A stretch of 64,000 nt of DNA from Bradyrhizobium liaoningense (GCF_018130825.1 NZ_JAFCJS010000001.1:1116001-1180000), one strand, 5' to 3'. Shown: positions 35,110-43,690, numbered from the stretch's first letter. Notes: generated by a model not told the origin, from the letters alone. A program made the numbers and translations.

Positions 35110-36060
35110 ATGAGCCTCGCTGAACCCGCGGCTCTCCCGGTCGCGACGTCGGCGGCACCGCGTCTGCACGTCCTGAAGCGGTTCTCGCACCGCTTCAAAG
35201 CCTCGCTGCCTGCCTATCTGCTGCTGTTGCCCTCGCTCGTCTTCCTCGCGCTGTTCACCTATGGCGCGATGGGGCGCGTCCTCATCGACGCGCTCTATCA
35301 GCGCGCCACACCGAAAGCGCCGGTGCGTTTCGTCGGCCTCGACAATATCAGCGCCGTGCTCGCCGACCCCGCCTTCACCGGCGCCGTCGTCAACAATCTG
35401 ATCTACGCCGTCGGCACGGCGGTGCCGAGCATCGGACTTGCGCTGCTGTTCGCGCTGGCGCTGTCACGCACCCATGCCGTGAACAGCGCGCTGCGCGCCG
35501 CGCTGTTTCTGCCGGTGCTGATCCCGATGGTCGCGGCCTCCGCGCTGTTCCTGTTCATCTTCCTGCCCAATGTCGGCCTGCTCGACTATTACATCGGCCG
35601 GCTGCTTGCGGTGCTGCCGAACTGGCTCGGCGATTCCGACATCGCGCTCTACGCGATCATGGTCATCACGGTCTGGAAGAACGCCGGCTATTACATGCTG
35701 TTCTTCCTCGCCGGCCTCCAGGCCGTGCCCGAGGACGTGATGGAGGCGGCGCATCTCGACGGCGCGGGGCCTTATCAGCGCCTGCGCCACATCATCCTGC
35801 CGGAGCTCAAGCCCACCTTCCTGTTCGTCACCGTCATCGCAATCCTCAACGCGGTGACACAGGTCGACCACGTCTTCGTCATGACCCAGGGCGGGCCGTC
35901 CAACTCGACCAACCTCGTGCTGTTCTACATCTACCAGCAGGCGGTCGAGCACTACGACGTCGGCAAGGCCTCGGCGGCGACGCTGCTGACCCTCGCCGCG
36001 CTGATGGGGCTCACCGCACTGTCCTTCCGCACCATGGCGAACCGCGAGGGCGGACCATGA
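35110..36060 (+). CDS. ugpA: ABC transporter permease, UgpA-like
   Basis: A 316-residue permease with six membrane helices, the first near residues 30-55 (LPAYLLLLPSLVFLALFTYG). The ATPase-contact EAA loop is EAAHLDGAGPYQRLRHIILPELKP near residue 215. It belongs to the carbohydrate-uptake-1 type used for sugars and glycerol-3-phosphate. It starts 1 base after the phosphodiesterase stop and overlaps the next permease by 4 bases. The symbol rests on the UgpB-like binding protein downstream. Confidence 0.8.
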   Translation: MSLAEPAALPVATSAAPRLHVLKRFSHRFKASLPAYLLLLPSLVFLALFTYGAMGRVLIDALYQRATPKAPVRFVGLDNISAVLADPAFTGAVVNNLIYAVGTAVPSIGLALLFALALSRTHAVNSALRAALFLPVLIPMVAASALFLFIFLPNVGLLDYYIGRLLAVLPNWLGDSDIALYAIMVITVWKNAGYYMLFFLAGLQAVPEDVMEAAHLDGAGPYQRLRHIILPELKPTFLFVTVIAILNAVTQVDHVFVMTQGGPSNSTNLVLFYIYQQAVEHYDVGKASAATLLTLAALMGLTALSFRTMANREGGP

Positions 36061-36926
36061 AGCTGTTCGATGCGCTGTGGAAGGACGCCCCGCTCGCCAC
36101 CCGTGGCGAGATCACGCCCAAGCTCGGCTTCCTCCTGACCGTGCTGCTCGCGATCGTCTGGCTGATCCCGTTCCTGTGGATGGGCGTGGCAACGCTGCGC
36201 CCCGCCTCCGACGGCATCAACGCCATGGCCGAGCTGATGCCGAGCCTCAAGCCCACGCTCGACAATATCAGGGACGCCTGGGAGATCGGCGATTTCCCGC
36301 GCTACACCCTCAACACCACGATCATCTGCACCGGCATCCTGCTGGTGCAGTTCTTCACCATCACGCTGGCGGGTTTTGCCTTCGCCCGCCTGAACTTCGC
36401 CGGCAAGACGCTGATCTTCTATCTGTTCCTGATGCAGCTGATGCTGGTGCCGGTGCTGCTGATCGTGCCGAACCTGAAGCTCGTGGCGCAGCTCGGCCTC
36501 TACGACACGCTCGCCGGCGTCATGATGCCGTTCTTCGCCTCGGCTTTCGGCACCTTCCTGATGCGGCAGGCCTTCGAGGCGATCCCGACCGAGCTGGAAG
36601 ACGCAGCGCTGATCGACGGCGCCAGCCTGTTCCAGCGCATCCGCCACATCTATGTGCCGCTGTCGATGCCGAGCTTCTCCGCCTTCGCCATCATCTCCGT
36701 GACCAGCCATTGGAACGACTTCCTGTGGCCGCTGATGGTGATCAATTCGCCCGACAAGCGGCCGCTCACGGTCGGTCTCTCGGTGTTCACCAAGACCGCC
36801 GAAGGAACGCAAGCCTGGGGCACCATCGCCGCAGGCACGCTGATGGTGATCGCGCCGCTGCTCGTGACCTTCCTGATCTTCCAGAAGCGCTTCATCAGCT
36901 CTTTCGTCACCTCAGGCATCAAATAG
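36057..36926 (+). CDS. ugpE: ABC transporter permease, UgpE-like
   Basis: A 289-residue second permease of the same transporter, with six helices and the EAA loop ELEDAALIDGASLFQRIRHIYVPLSMP near residue 185. The N-terminus has a cytoplasmic stretch before helix 1 (LGFLLTVLLAIVWLIPFLWMG). Its ATG overlaps the ugpA stop as ATGA. The binding-protein gene follows after 11 bases. Confidence 0.8.
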   Translation: MKLFDALWKDAPLATRGEITPKLGFLLTVLLAIVWLIPFLWMGVATLRPASDGINAMAELMPSLKPTLDNIRDAWEIGDFPRYTLNTTIICTGILLVQFFTITLAGFAFARLNFAGKTLIFYLFLMQLMLVPVLLIVPNLKLVAQLGLYDTLAGVMMPFFASAFGTFLMRQAFEAIPTELEDAALIDGASLFQRIRHIYVPLSMPSFSAFAIISVTSHWNDFLWPLMVINSPDKRPLTVGLSVFTKTAEGTQAWGTIAAGTLMVIAPLLVTFLIFQKRFISSFVTSGIK

Positions 36927-36937
36927 GAGATTTTCCG

Positions 36938-38269
36938 ATGCTGTTCTCCCGCAGGCTCATGCTCGGCCTTGCCATGGCAGGCTCTATGGCCGGCGCCCTC
37001 GCCGTCCCGGCGATGGCCGAAGGTCCGACCGAGATCGATCTGTTCTTCCCCGTTCCCGTCGACGGCAAGCTCGCCCGCGACATGGGCAGCCTGATCAAGG
37101 AGTTCAACGAGACCCATCCGGACGTCAAGGCGACCGCCGTCTACACCGGCTCCTATGACGACACGCTGATCAAGACGCGCGCGTCGATCAAGGCCGGCAA
37201 GCCGCCGGCCGCCGTGATCATGTCGGCGAATTTCCTGCTCGACATGCAGATCGAGAACGAGCTCACCAATCTCGATCCCCTGATCGCCGCCGACGGCACC
37301 ACCAAGGACCAGTTCCTGGGCCAGTTCTTCCCGGCGCTGCAAGGCAACGCGGTGATCAACCGCTCGGTGTACGGCGTGCCGTTCCACAATTCGACGCCGC
37401 TGCTCTACATCAACGCCGACAAGGCCAAGGAAGCGGGCCTTGATCCGAACAAGCCGCCGCAGACCTGGGCCGAGCTCACCGACTGGGCCAAGAAGCTCAC
37501 CAAGCGCGAGGGTGACAAGGTCACCCAATGGGGCATCGCGATCCCTTGCGCTTACGATTATTGCGGCTGGATGATGGAAACGCTCACCATGAGCAATGGC
37601 GGGCGCTACTACAACGAGGAGTTCGGCGGCGAGGTCTATTACGACACGCCCTCGATGCTCGGCGCACTCTCCTGGTGGAACGACCTCATCGCCAAGCACA
37701 AGGTGCATCCGCCCGGCGCCACGCCCGGTCCGGCCGTCAGCACCTCCTTCATCTCCGGCAACGCCGCGATGATGATGCTGTCGACGGGCTCGCTCACCTA
37801 TGTGCGCGACAACGCCAAGTTCGCCTACAAGGTCGCCTTCATCCCGCGCAACGTCCGCAACGCGGTGCCGATCGGCGGCGCCTCGCTGATCATGCCGGCC
37901 GGGCTCGAGGCCGACAAGCAGAAGGCCGCCTGGACGCTGATCAAGTGGATGACCTCGCCCGAGAAGAGCGGCTGGTGGAGCCGCGCCACCGGCTATTTCG
38001 CGCCCAACATGGCCGCCTACAAGACGCCCGACATGGTCGACTTCCTCAACAAGAACCCGGACGCCAAGACCGCCGTCGAGCAGCTCGACGTCGCAAAGCC
38101 TTGGTTCGCCACCTACAAGACCGTCCCTGTCCGCAAGAACCTCGAGGACGAGGTGATGCTGGTCCTCAACGGCAAGAAGCAGCCGAAGGAAGCCCTCGCC
38201 GCCGCCCAGAAGGCCGCGGATGAGACGCTCAAGCCGTACAACGCGGAGACGTCGCTGAAGCTGCCGTAA
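36938..38269 (+). CDS. ugpB: UgpB-like periplasmic binding protein
   Basis: A 443-residue extracytoplasmic binding protein. The signal peptide MLFSRRLMLGLAMAGSMAG...AMA is cleaved before EGPTEIDLFFP. Segments PFHNSTPLLYINADKAKEAGLDP and STGSLTYVRDNAKF with IGGASL match E. coli UgpB as I remember it, supporting glycerol-3-phosphate or a glycerophosphodiester as ligand. Start ATG 36938 follows TAGGAGA. The operon order (phosphodiesterase, A, E, B) ends here without an ATPase, so an ATPase encoded elsewhere must energise the transporter. Confidence 0.85.
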   Translation: MLFSRRLMLGLAMAGSMAGALAVPAMAEGPTEIDLFFPVPVDGKLARDMGSLIKEFNETHPDVKATAVYTGSYDDTLIKTRASIKAGKPPAAVIMSANFLLDMQIENELTNLDPLIAADGTTKDQFLGQFFPALQGNAVINRSVYGVPFHNSTPLLYINADKAKEAGLDPNKPPQTWAELTDWAKKLTKREGDKVTQWGIAIPCAYDYCGWMMETLTMSNGGRYYNEEFGGEVYYDTPSMLGALSWWNDLIAKHKVHPPGATPGPAVSTSFISGNAAMMMLSTGSLTYVRDNAKFAYKVAFIPRNVRNAVPIGGASLIMPAGLEADKQKAAWTLIKWMTSPEKSGWWSRATGYFAPNMAAYKTPDMVDFLNKNPDAKTAVEQLDVAKPWFATYKTVPVRKNLEDEVMLVLNGKKQPKEALAAAQKAADETLKPYNAETSLKLP

Positions 38270-38283
38270 GGCCTCTGTCGCTT

Positions 38284-38399
38284 CGTAGGGTGCATTAGCC
38301 TGCGGCTGCGCGAAGGCGCGGTCCGCAGGCGTAATCCACCTCGTCTGCGTCTTCGAAGGTGGATACTGGTGGATTACGCCTTCGGCTAATCCACCCTAC
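38284..38399. repeat. REP-type palindrome, third copy
   Basis: Starts CGTAGGGTGCATTAG and ends CTAATCCACCCTAC, with GGTCCGCAGGCGTAATCCACC and GGTGGATTACGCC inside. It is a full-length relative of the element at 33402-33516, about 4.2 kb from the RAYT gene. It lies just after the ugpB stop and may act as the operon terminator. Confidence 0.85.
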
Positions 38400-38526
38400 A
38401 CCCTTCCCCCGCCCCCCATTAACCCCCCGTCCACCATCCGGCCCGCCCCGCCGCCGGTAACCATTGCAATTAACAGACCCTCAACGCACCCCCGACAAAT
38501 CTATCAATGTTTCTGGAGATTTCGCC

Positions 38527-38637
38527 GTGGATCTGTTGGTTTTCGAGTTCCTGGGACTGGCCCTGGTCGCCATGTGCGTGGTCGTGGTGGCGCTGCCCTG
38601 CGCCCGCAAATCCTCGCACCGGATCCGTTACGAATAG
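38527..38637 (+). CDS. 36-residue single-helix membrane peptide
   Basis: A GTG-initiated frame preceded by TGGAGATTTCGCC. The product has one hydrophobic helix (LLVFEFLGLALVAMCVVVVALP) followed by a short basic tail CARKSSHRIRYE, giving a cytoplasmic C-terminus by the positive-inside rule. It lies alone between the REP at 38399 and rnd. A longer overlapping frame at 38507-38692 has Trp/Ser-rich chance composition. No function is known. Confidence 0.55.
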   Translation: MDLLVFEFLGLALVAMCVVVVALPCARKSSHRIRYE

Positions 38638-38753
38638 GAATTTCGTCGGAAAGCGACGATTCCGGCCCGATGCAAGGCTCGAATTTGCTTAGAGCCCCTT
38701 GACATCACAGCACTTTCGGCAGAACGGCTGATATCAAGTGTCATGGGCCGTTC

Positions 38754-39902
38754 ATGGATTTGATTACCACCACCGCTGACCTCGCGGCTGCCTGCAGCCG
38801 GCTGGCCAAGCACCCCGTCATCACCGTCGATACCGAGTTTCTGCGCGAAACCACCTATTACCCGCTGCTATGCGTGGTGCAGATGGCCAGCGCCGAGGAA
38901 GCCGTGGTCATTGACGCCCTCGCCCCGGGCATCGACCTCAAGCCGTTCTTCGAGCTGATGGCCAATGAGGCCGTGCTGAAGGTCTTCCACGCCGCCCGGC
39001 AGGACATCGAGATCATCTGGCATCAGGCCAACATCATCCCGCACCCGGTGTTCGACACCCAGGTCGCGGCGATGGTGCTCGGCTACGGCGACAGCATCGC
39101 CTACGACCAGCTGGTCGAGAAGGTCACCGGCCACCGCCCGGACAAGACCCACCGCTTCACCGACTGGTCGCGCCGGCCGCTGACCAAGGAGCAGATGCAT
39201 TACGCAGTCTCCGACGTCACCCATCTGCGCGACGTCTTCGCGGCGCTCGATGCCGACCTCAAGAAGCGCCGCCGCAGCGAATGGGTCTCGATCGAGATGG
39301 AGATCCTGACCTCGCCCAGGACCTACGACTTCCACCCCGAGCGCGCCTGGGAGCGGCTGAAGACGCGCGTGCGCAAGCCGAAGGACCTCGCCGTCCTGAT
39401 GGAGGTCGCCGCCTGGCGCGAGCAGGAAGCGCAGAGCCGCGACGTGCCGCGCGGCCGCGTGCTGCGCGACGAGGCGATCACCGACATCGCCACCCACGCG
39501 CCGAACACGCTGGAGAAGCTTGCGCATCTGCGCTCGGTGCCGAAGGGGTTCGAGAAATCCAAATGGGGTGCGGACATCGTTGCCGCGGTCGAGCGCGGGC
39601 TGGCGCGGGATTTCTCGACGCTGCCGAAGCTGGAGAAGCCGCGCAACAATTCCAACGGCGCGGCCATCGTCGAGCTGCTTAAGGTGCTGCTGCGCATGAC
39701 CGCCGAGCGCCATGCGGTGGCGAGCAAGGTGATCGCCACCGTCGACGACCTCGAAGAGATCGCAGCCGACGACGCCGCCGACGTCCCCGCCTTGCGCGGC
39801 TGGCGCCGCGAGCTGTTCGGCGAGGCCGCCTTGAAGCTCAAGCGCGGCGAGCTGGCGCTGGCGATCGAGAAGGGCCGCGTGGTCGGGGTTCAGCGGGCGT
39901 AG
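38754..39902 (+). CDS. rnd: Ribonuclease D
   Basis: A 382-residue DEDD-type 3-to-5 exoribonuclease for tRNA and stable-RNA end trimming. ExoI holds Asp26 and Glu28 in VDTEFLRE, ExoII lies in [16 protein letters not shown], and ExoIII is [13 protein letters not shown] with Tyr and Asp. An HRDC domain follows (about 205-290, [32 protein letters not shown]). Start ATG 38754. Length is normal. Confidence 0.95.
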   Translation: MDLITTTADLAAACSRLAKHPVITVDTEFLRETTYYPLLCVVQMASAEEAVVIDALAPGIDLKPFFELMANEAVLKVFHAARQDIEIIWHQANIIPHPVFDTQVAAMVLGYGDSIAYDQLVEKVTGHRPDKTHRFTDWSRRPLTKEQMHYAVSDVTHLRDVFAALDADLKKRRRSEWVSIEMEILTSPRTYDFHPERAWERLKTRVRKPKDLAVLMEVAAWREQEAQSRDVPRGRVLRDEAITDIATHAPNTLEKLAHLRSVPKGFEKSKWGADIVAAVERGLARDFSTLPKLEKPRNNSNGAAIVELLKVLLRMTAERHAVASKVIATVDDLEEIAADDAADVPALRGWRRELFGEAALKLKRGELALAIEKGRVVGVQRA

Positions 39903-39923
39903 TCCCGCGATCTCTCCCTGCGG

Positions 39924-40050
39924 TCGTCCCGGCGAAGGCCGGGACCCATAACCACAGGGAGTGGTTTGGCGAAGACTCGTCGTTCGGTACCCCTACCGCG
40001 CTCAATCGACAGATCACGCGGTATGGGTCCCGGCCTTCGCCGGGACGACG
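39924..40050. repeat. Intergenic repeat (CGTCCCGGCGAAGGCCGGGAC type)
   Basis: TCGTCCCGGCGAAGGCCGG at 39924 with GACCCATA next is mirrored by TATGGGTCCCGG at 40022 with CCTTCGCCGGGACGA next. Each arm is itself a GC-rich hairpin. It separates two convergent genes (rnd and the aminotransferase) and could end transcription both ways. It is a common alphaproteobacterial intergenic repeat as I recall. Confidence 0.85.
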
Positions 40051-40096
40051 CCGGTGGATGTGGTCGGCTGCTCCGGCCACACCGACACGCGCGCAG

Positions 40097-41479
40097 TTAC
40101 GCCGGCGTCAGCTTCGCCACTTCGCCCTTCATGTCATTCAGCACGCCCGCGATCGCGGCGACCAGATCGTCGATCTGGGCCTTGGTCGCGATCATCGGCG
40201 GACAGATGGCGATGGCATCCAGCATGTTGCGGGAGATCACGCCGCGCTCCTGGAGCATGCGACTGGCGATGCCGCCGACCGCGCCGGGCGTTGTCGCTGC
40301 CGTCTTGCGCCCCTTGTCGAGCACGAGCTCGATCGCCGCGATCATGCCGACGCCGCGGACCTCGCCGACCAGCGGGTGGCTGGTGAGCTCGCGCAGCTTG
40401 CCCTGCATGTAACCGCCGAGCTCGGCGGCATGCGCGACCAGGCCGCGCTCCTCGATGATCTTGAGGTTCTCGAGCGCGATCGCCGAGCCGACGGGATGGC
40501 CGCCCGCGGTGAAACCGTGGCCGAGCACGCCGATCCTGTTGCTCTCGTCCGCGATCGGCTCGAACATGCGATCGTTCAGCATGATCGCCGACAGCGGGAA
40601 ATAGCTGGAGGTGATCTGCTTGGAGACCACCATCGCGTCGGGCTTGATACCGTAGGTCTCGCAGCCGAACATCTTGCCGGTGCGGCCGAAGCCGCAGATC
40701 ACCTCGTCGGCGACCAGCAGGATGTCGTACTTCTTGAGCACCTTCTGGATCTTGTCCCAATAGGTCGCCGGCGGCACGATGACGCCGCCCGCTCCCATCA
40801 CCGGCTCGCCGAAGAACGCGGCGATCGTGTCCGGGCCTTCCTTCTGGATCAACGCGTCGAGCTCCTCGGCCCGGCGGGTGGCGAACGCCTCCTCGCTCTC
40901 GCCGGGCGCGCCGTCGTTGTAGAAATGCGGCGAGCCGGTGTGCAGGATGTTCGGCAGCGGCAGGTCGAACGAGCGATGGTTGTTCGGCAGGCCCGTGAGG
41001 CTGGCCGACGCGATGGTGACGCCGTGATAGGCGCGCAGACGGCTGATCACCTTCTTGCGCTGGGGCTGACCGAGCGCGTTGGAGCGATATGCGATCAGCT
41101 TCAGCACGGTGTCGTTGGCTTCCGAGCCGGAATTGGTGAAGAACACCTTGCTCATCGTAACAGGCGCGAGCGCCACCAGCTTCTCGGCGAGATCGATCGA
41201 GGGCCCGTGCGATTTGGCGGAGAACGTGTGATAGAACGGCAGCGCCTGCATCTGCTTGTGCGCCGCCTCGACCAGACGCTTCTCGTTGAAGCCGAGCCCG
41301 ACGCTCCACAGACCCGCCATCGCCTCGAAATAGCGCTTGCCCGTCGCATCGAACACGTAAGGCCCCTCGCCGCGCTCGATTACCAGGGGACCGGCCTGCT
41401 GATGGGTGCGCGCGTTGGTGTAGGGATGGAGCTGGTAGGCCACATCCCGGGCCTCCTGCGAATTGGGCAGCATGGACAT
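40097..41479 (-). CDS. Class III PLP aminotransferase (omega-amino acid:pyruvate type)
   Basis: A 460-residue fold-type I aminotransferase. Visible features are the N-terminal PYVFDATGKRYFEAMAGLWSVGLG, the PLP-phosphate site FFTNSGSEANDTVLK, RAYHGVTIASASLTG, the Asp motif LLVADEVICGFGRTG, and the Schiff-base Lys in MVVSKQITSSYFPLSA. The GLWSV signature is typical of beta-alanine, taurine or putrescine:pyruvate enzymes. The exact amine is not determined. Start ATG 41479 or 41473. Unlinked to neighbouring operons. Confidence 0.9.
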   Translation of the reverse strand: MSMLPNSQEARDVAYQLHPYTNARTHQQAGPLVIERGEGPYVFDATGKRYFEAMAGLWSVGLGFNEKRLVEAAHKQMQALPFYHTFSAKSHGPSIDLAEKLVALAPVTMSKVFFTNSGSEANDTVLKLIAYRSNALGQPQRKKVISRLRAYHGVTIASASLTGLPNNHRSFDLPLPNILHTGSPHFYNDGAPGESEEAFATRRAEELDALIQKEGPDTIAAFFGEPVMGAGGVIVPPATYWDKIQKVLKKYDILLVADEVICGFGRTGKMFGCETYGIKPDAMVVSKQITSSYFPLSAIMLNDRMFEPIADESNRIGVLGHGFTAGGHPVGSAIALENLKIIEERGLVAHAAELGGYMQGKLRELTSHPLVGEVRGVGMIAAIELVLDKGRKTAATTPGAVGGIASRMLQERGVISRNMLDAIAICPPMIATKAQIDDLVAAIAGVLNDMKGEVAKLTPA

Positions 41480-41630
41480 TTGCGAAATCCTTCGAATAGT
41501 CGCGTCGCCGGCGCGGCCAGCTTCGTCACTGATGATCGAGTTATCTGGCTATTGCGGCGAGGGAAAACTTGCAACGCCAATTCGTCGGCAGCAAGCGCTC
41601 AGCAGCGTTGCAGAAAGCCGCACACACGCA

Positions 41631-41676
41631 GCTTGCAAGACTTGTAGCTTGCAGACTTGTAGTTTGCAGACTTGGC
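41631..41676. repeat. Three tandem 15-16-bp units
   Basis: GCTTGCAAGACTTGTA, GCTTGCAGACTTGTA and GTTTGCAGACTTGGC follow one another without a gap, just upstream (minus-strand sense, downstream) of the 57-residue frame. The unit is shorter than typical regulator spacing and may come from replication slippage. Confidence 0.8.
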
Positions 41677-41681
41677 AGTTC

Positions 41682-41855
41682 TCACGCCGCGCTGTCGTCA
41701 TTGCCATCGTCGGCGGCGGCAGCAGCGGCCTCCCTCACCTCGACGAGCGCCATCGAAAGCAGATAGACCGTCGTGGGCAAGCCGATGCGGCGCGCCCTCT
41801 CGGCTGCGTGCGACAGCTCGCTCGCCAGCTCCTTGAGCTCTTCTCCCCGTGACAA
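41682..41855 (-). CDS. 57-residue charged helical protein
   Basis: A TTG-initiated frame (GGGTGGGACA upstream) encoding an amphipathic helix-rich peptide: GEELKELASELSHAAERARRIGLPTTVYLLSMALVEV, then an Ala/Asp tail. The regular Leu spacing and the helix-breaking GLPTT turn suggest a helical hairpin or dimer. It is downstream of the isochorismatase-like gene by 27 bases and may be the last gene of that operon. Overlapping frames on both strands have Arg-rich chance composition. Confidence 0.5.
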   Translation of the reverse strand: MSRGEELKELASELSHAAERARRIGLPTTVYLLSMALVEVREAAAAAADDGNDDSAA

Positions 41856-41882
41856 TGTCCCACCCCATCCGCCGATCGCGGC

Positions 41883-42446
41883 CTACACCGCAACGGCGCC
41901 GCTGGTTTTGATCAGTTCGGCGCTGGATTGGATTGTAGCAAAGTTTCCGACAACATTCACCACCGCCTGCTTGTAGGCGGCGGCCTCGCCCATCCCCGGC
42001 TGCCGGCAGGCCACGGCATCGGCGACCACCTGGTAGCGATGGCTGCGGTGAAACCCGTCGACGGCGGTGGCCAGGATGGTCTCGTCCAGCGAAAAGCCGA
42101 TCACCACAAAGCGGCCATTGCGGATATTGGACATGTAGTCCACGAACCGCGATGAGCTGTAGGCCGAGGGCAGTGGGTGCTCGAACGTCATCTCGCCCGG
42201 CCGCGGCTTCGCCTCGGCGATCCAATCGGTCAGCCTCGATGCCGGATTGAACCAGGCGGCCTGGGCGATGCGCTTCAGATGCATCACCGGCCAGAGCTTG
42301 TCGCGCCATAGCGTCAGGAGTTCCAGGCAGCGCATGGTGGCGGCCTCGCCGTCGAGGATCACGTGGCGCCGCCCGGGGGTCAGATATTCGACCTGGAGGT
42401 CTGCACAGACCAGGATCGGCAGGTCGTCGGTGATGGAAGCCAGCAT
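41883..42446 (-). CDS. Isochorismatase-fold protein lacking the catalytic Cys
   Basis: A 187-residue cysteine-hydrolase-fold protein. The N-terminal strand LPILVCADLQVEYL supplies Asp16, and VVIGFSLDETILATAVDGFHR is the nucleophile region of the family. However, the position that is Cys in active nicotinamidase, carbamoylase and related enzymes aligns with Thr123. The usual catalytic Lys (four residues before Ser-Ala-Phe/Tyr) aligns with His90. The Asp-Lys-Cys triad thus reads Asp-His-Thr, suggesting a different chemistry or a binding role; isochorismatases themselves also lack the Cys, so an isochorismatase-like hydrolysis stays possible. It lies 25 bases after a GNAT gene. Confidence 0.8.
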   Translation of the reverse strand: MLASITDDLPILVCADLQVEYLTPGRRHVILDGEAATMRCLELLTLWRDKLWPVMHLKRIAQAAWFNPASRLTDWIAEAKPRPGEMTFEHPLPSAYSSSRFVDYMSNIRNGRFVVIGFSLDETILATAVDGFHRSHRYQVVADAVACRQPGMGEAAAYKQAVVNVVGNFATIQSSAELIKTSGAVAV

Positions 42447-42471
42447 TGTCTTGCGTTTGGCTGCACCAGTT

Positions 42472-43092
42472 TCAGCGATCGGCGAGTGCGAGGTCCCGCA
42501 GCGGCGAGGTCACTGCCCGCCCCGCCGAGGCATCGAGCACCCCCGGCCGGTCCCAATCGCCCTCGGGACGGATGATTACGTAAGGATCACTGTCCAGAGT
42601 GATGGCGTCCGGCCCGGGCTCGATCTCCAGCAGCATCTCCGTGTAGGAGAAATCCGAGAAGGTGATCTTGCGGTTGTGGCCGAGCGGCTTGGCGCCGAAA
42701 TGGGCCCAGAAATCGACCAGCCGGTCCTGCGCCTGGCCGTAGATCTTGCGAAAGCCCTTGCGCTTCACATAGTCGACGCTCGCCTGCACCAGCTTGAAGG
42801 AGACGCGCGAGCGCCGGTATTGGTGCCGCACCGCGAGCCGCTCGACCTTGGCGAAATCGCCGAAGAAGCGCACCCGCAGGCAGCCCGCAGGCTCGTTGCC
42901 GACATAGCCGATGAAATGCGCAGCGACCATGTCGTTGCCGTCGAACTCCTCCTCGAACGGACAATCCTGCTCGGCGAGATAGACCGCCGAGCGAATGGCG
43001 GTGACCAGCATGAGATCGCTGGGATCGCGCGCGAGGCGGATGGTGATGGCGCGGGAGTCGGGCTTGGCGAGGGGAATCCTAGTGCCGTGCAT
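42472..43092 (-). CDS. GNAT-family acyltransferase
   Basis: About 206 residues. The GNAT core is visible: motif A region GDFAKVERLAVRHQYRRSRVSFKLVQASVDYVKRKG, then IYGQAQDRLVDFWAHFGAKPLGHNRKITFSDFSY typical of motif B. It also has the FEEEFDGNDMVAAHFIGYVGNEPAGCLRVRFF stretch seen in FeeM/ElaA-like acyltransferases. ATG 43092 follows AAGGAGTTTTGCAG; its start overlaps the upstream gene by 14 bases, so the two are cotranslated. Acyl donor and acceptor are unknown. Confidence 0.85.
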   Translation of the reverse strand: MHGTRIPLAKPDSRAITIRLARDPSDLMLVTAIRSAVYLAEQDCPFEEEFDGNDMVAAHFIGYVGNEPAGCLRVRFFGDFAKVERLAVRHQYRRSRVSFKLVQASVDYVKRKGFRKIYGQAQDRLVDFWAHFGAKPLGHNRKITFSDFSYTEMLLEIEPGPDAITLDSDPYVIIRPEGDWDRPGVLDASAGRAVTSPLRDLALADR

Positions 43093-43690
43093 CTGCAAAA
43101 CTCCTTGCTTGGATGATCGCACCGGGCATGCGCATCGACTGCCGATGCCAGGGGCGTTCGTAGCACCACAGGTCTGCTTGAAAGCTCGCGATCGGTTCGA
43201 AGCCGGTCGCTCTCATGATGTCGCGTCCGGCCACGGTTGATGGTTGCGCATAGCAATCCGCGCCGCGAAATCTTACCTGTCGCAGATGAGCCGCGGCCTT
43301 GCCGAGACCCGCGATGCCGCGCCCCGTCGCGGCGATCGCCCAGATATAGATCGCAGCAACGTCTTCCCTCGCGGAAGCGAGATAATGCGTCTCGGGCGCG
43401 GTGAGGCAGATCTCGTCGAGCAGCAGCGCATCGTGTCCGCGGTCGTTGAGAAACAGGAAGGCCATGCCACCGAGCAGACGGCCGTTCCGGCTGAATGTCA
43501 GGATGCTCTGGGGATCGAACGTGTAATATTTCGCAAGCTCCGCGGTCCCGATCTGCACGCCCGGCACCAGCCGGTGCGCCATCTCCGAAAGCGCTGCAAT
43601 TTCGGAAAATTGCGCGCAACGGACATCGACCTCGGGACTGAGCGGCAGCGCGTCGAAATCATGCCTTGCGGCAAACGAGCCCCTTTTCAT
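43079..43690 (-). CDS. GNAT-like protein, first gene of the operon
   Basis: A 203-residue protein with GNAT-like organisation: VRCAQFSEIAALSEMAHRLVPGVQ at the N-terminus, ILTFSRNGRLLGGMAFLFLNDRGHDALLLDEICLTAP in the middle, and IMRATGFEPIASFQADLWCYERP at the end. The acetyl-CoA loop is poorly conserved (ATGRGIAGLGKAAAHLRQ), so catalysis is uncertain. It overlaps the second GNAT gene by 14 bases and is divergent from a LysR gene across about 75 bases. The four minus-strand genes 43690-41682 probably form one unit. Confidence 0.7.
   Translation of the reverse strand: MKRGSFAARHDFDALPLSPEVDVRCAQFSEIAALSEMAHRLVPGVQIGTAELAKYYTFDPQSILTFSRNGRLLGGMAFLFLNDRGHDALLLDEICLTAPETHYLASAREDVAAIYIWAIAATGRGIAGLGKAAAHLRQVRFRGADCYAQPSTVAGRDIMRATGFEPIASFQADLWCYERPWHRQSMRMPGAIIQARSFADARH

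Noticed and set aside
38507..38692. 61-codon frame overlapping the 36-residue peptide
   Set aside because: Trp/Ser/Arg-rich with no ribosome site; the GTG frame gives a clean membrane helix.
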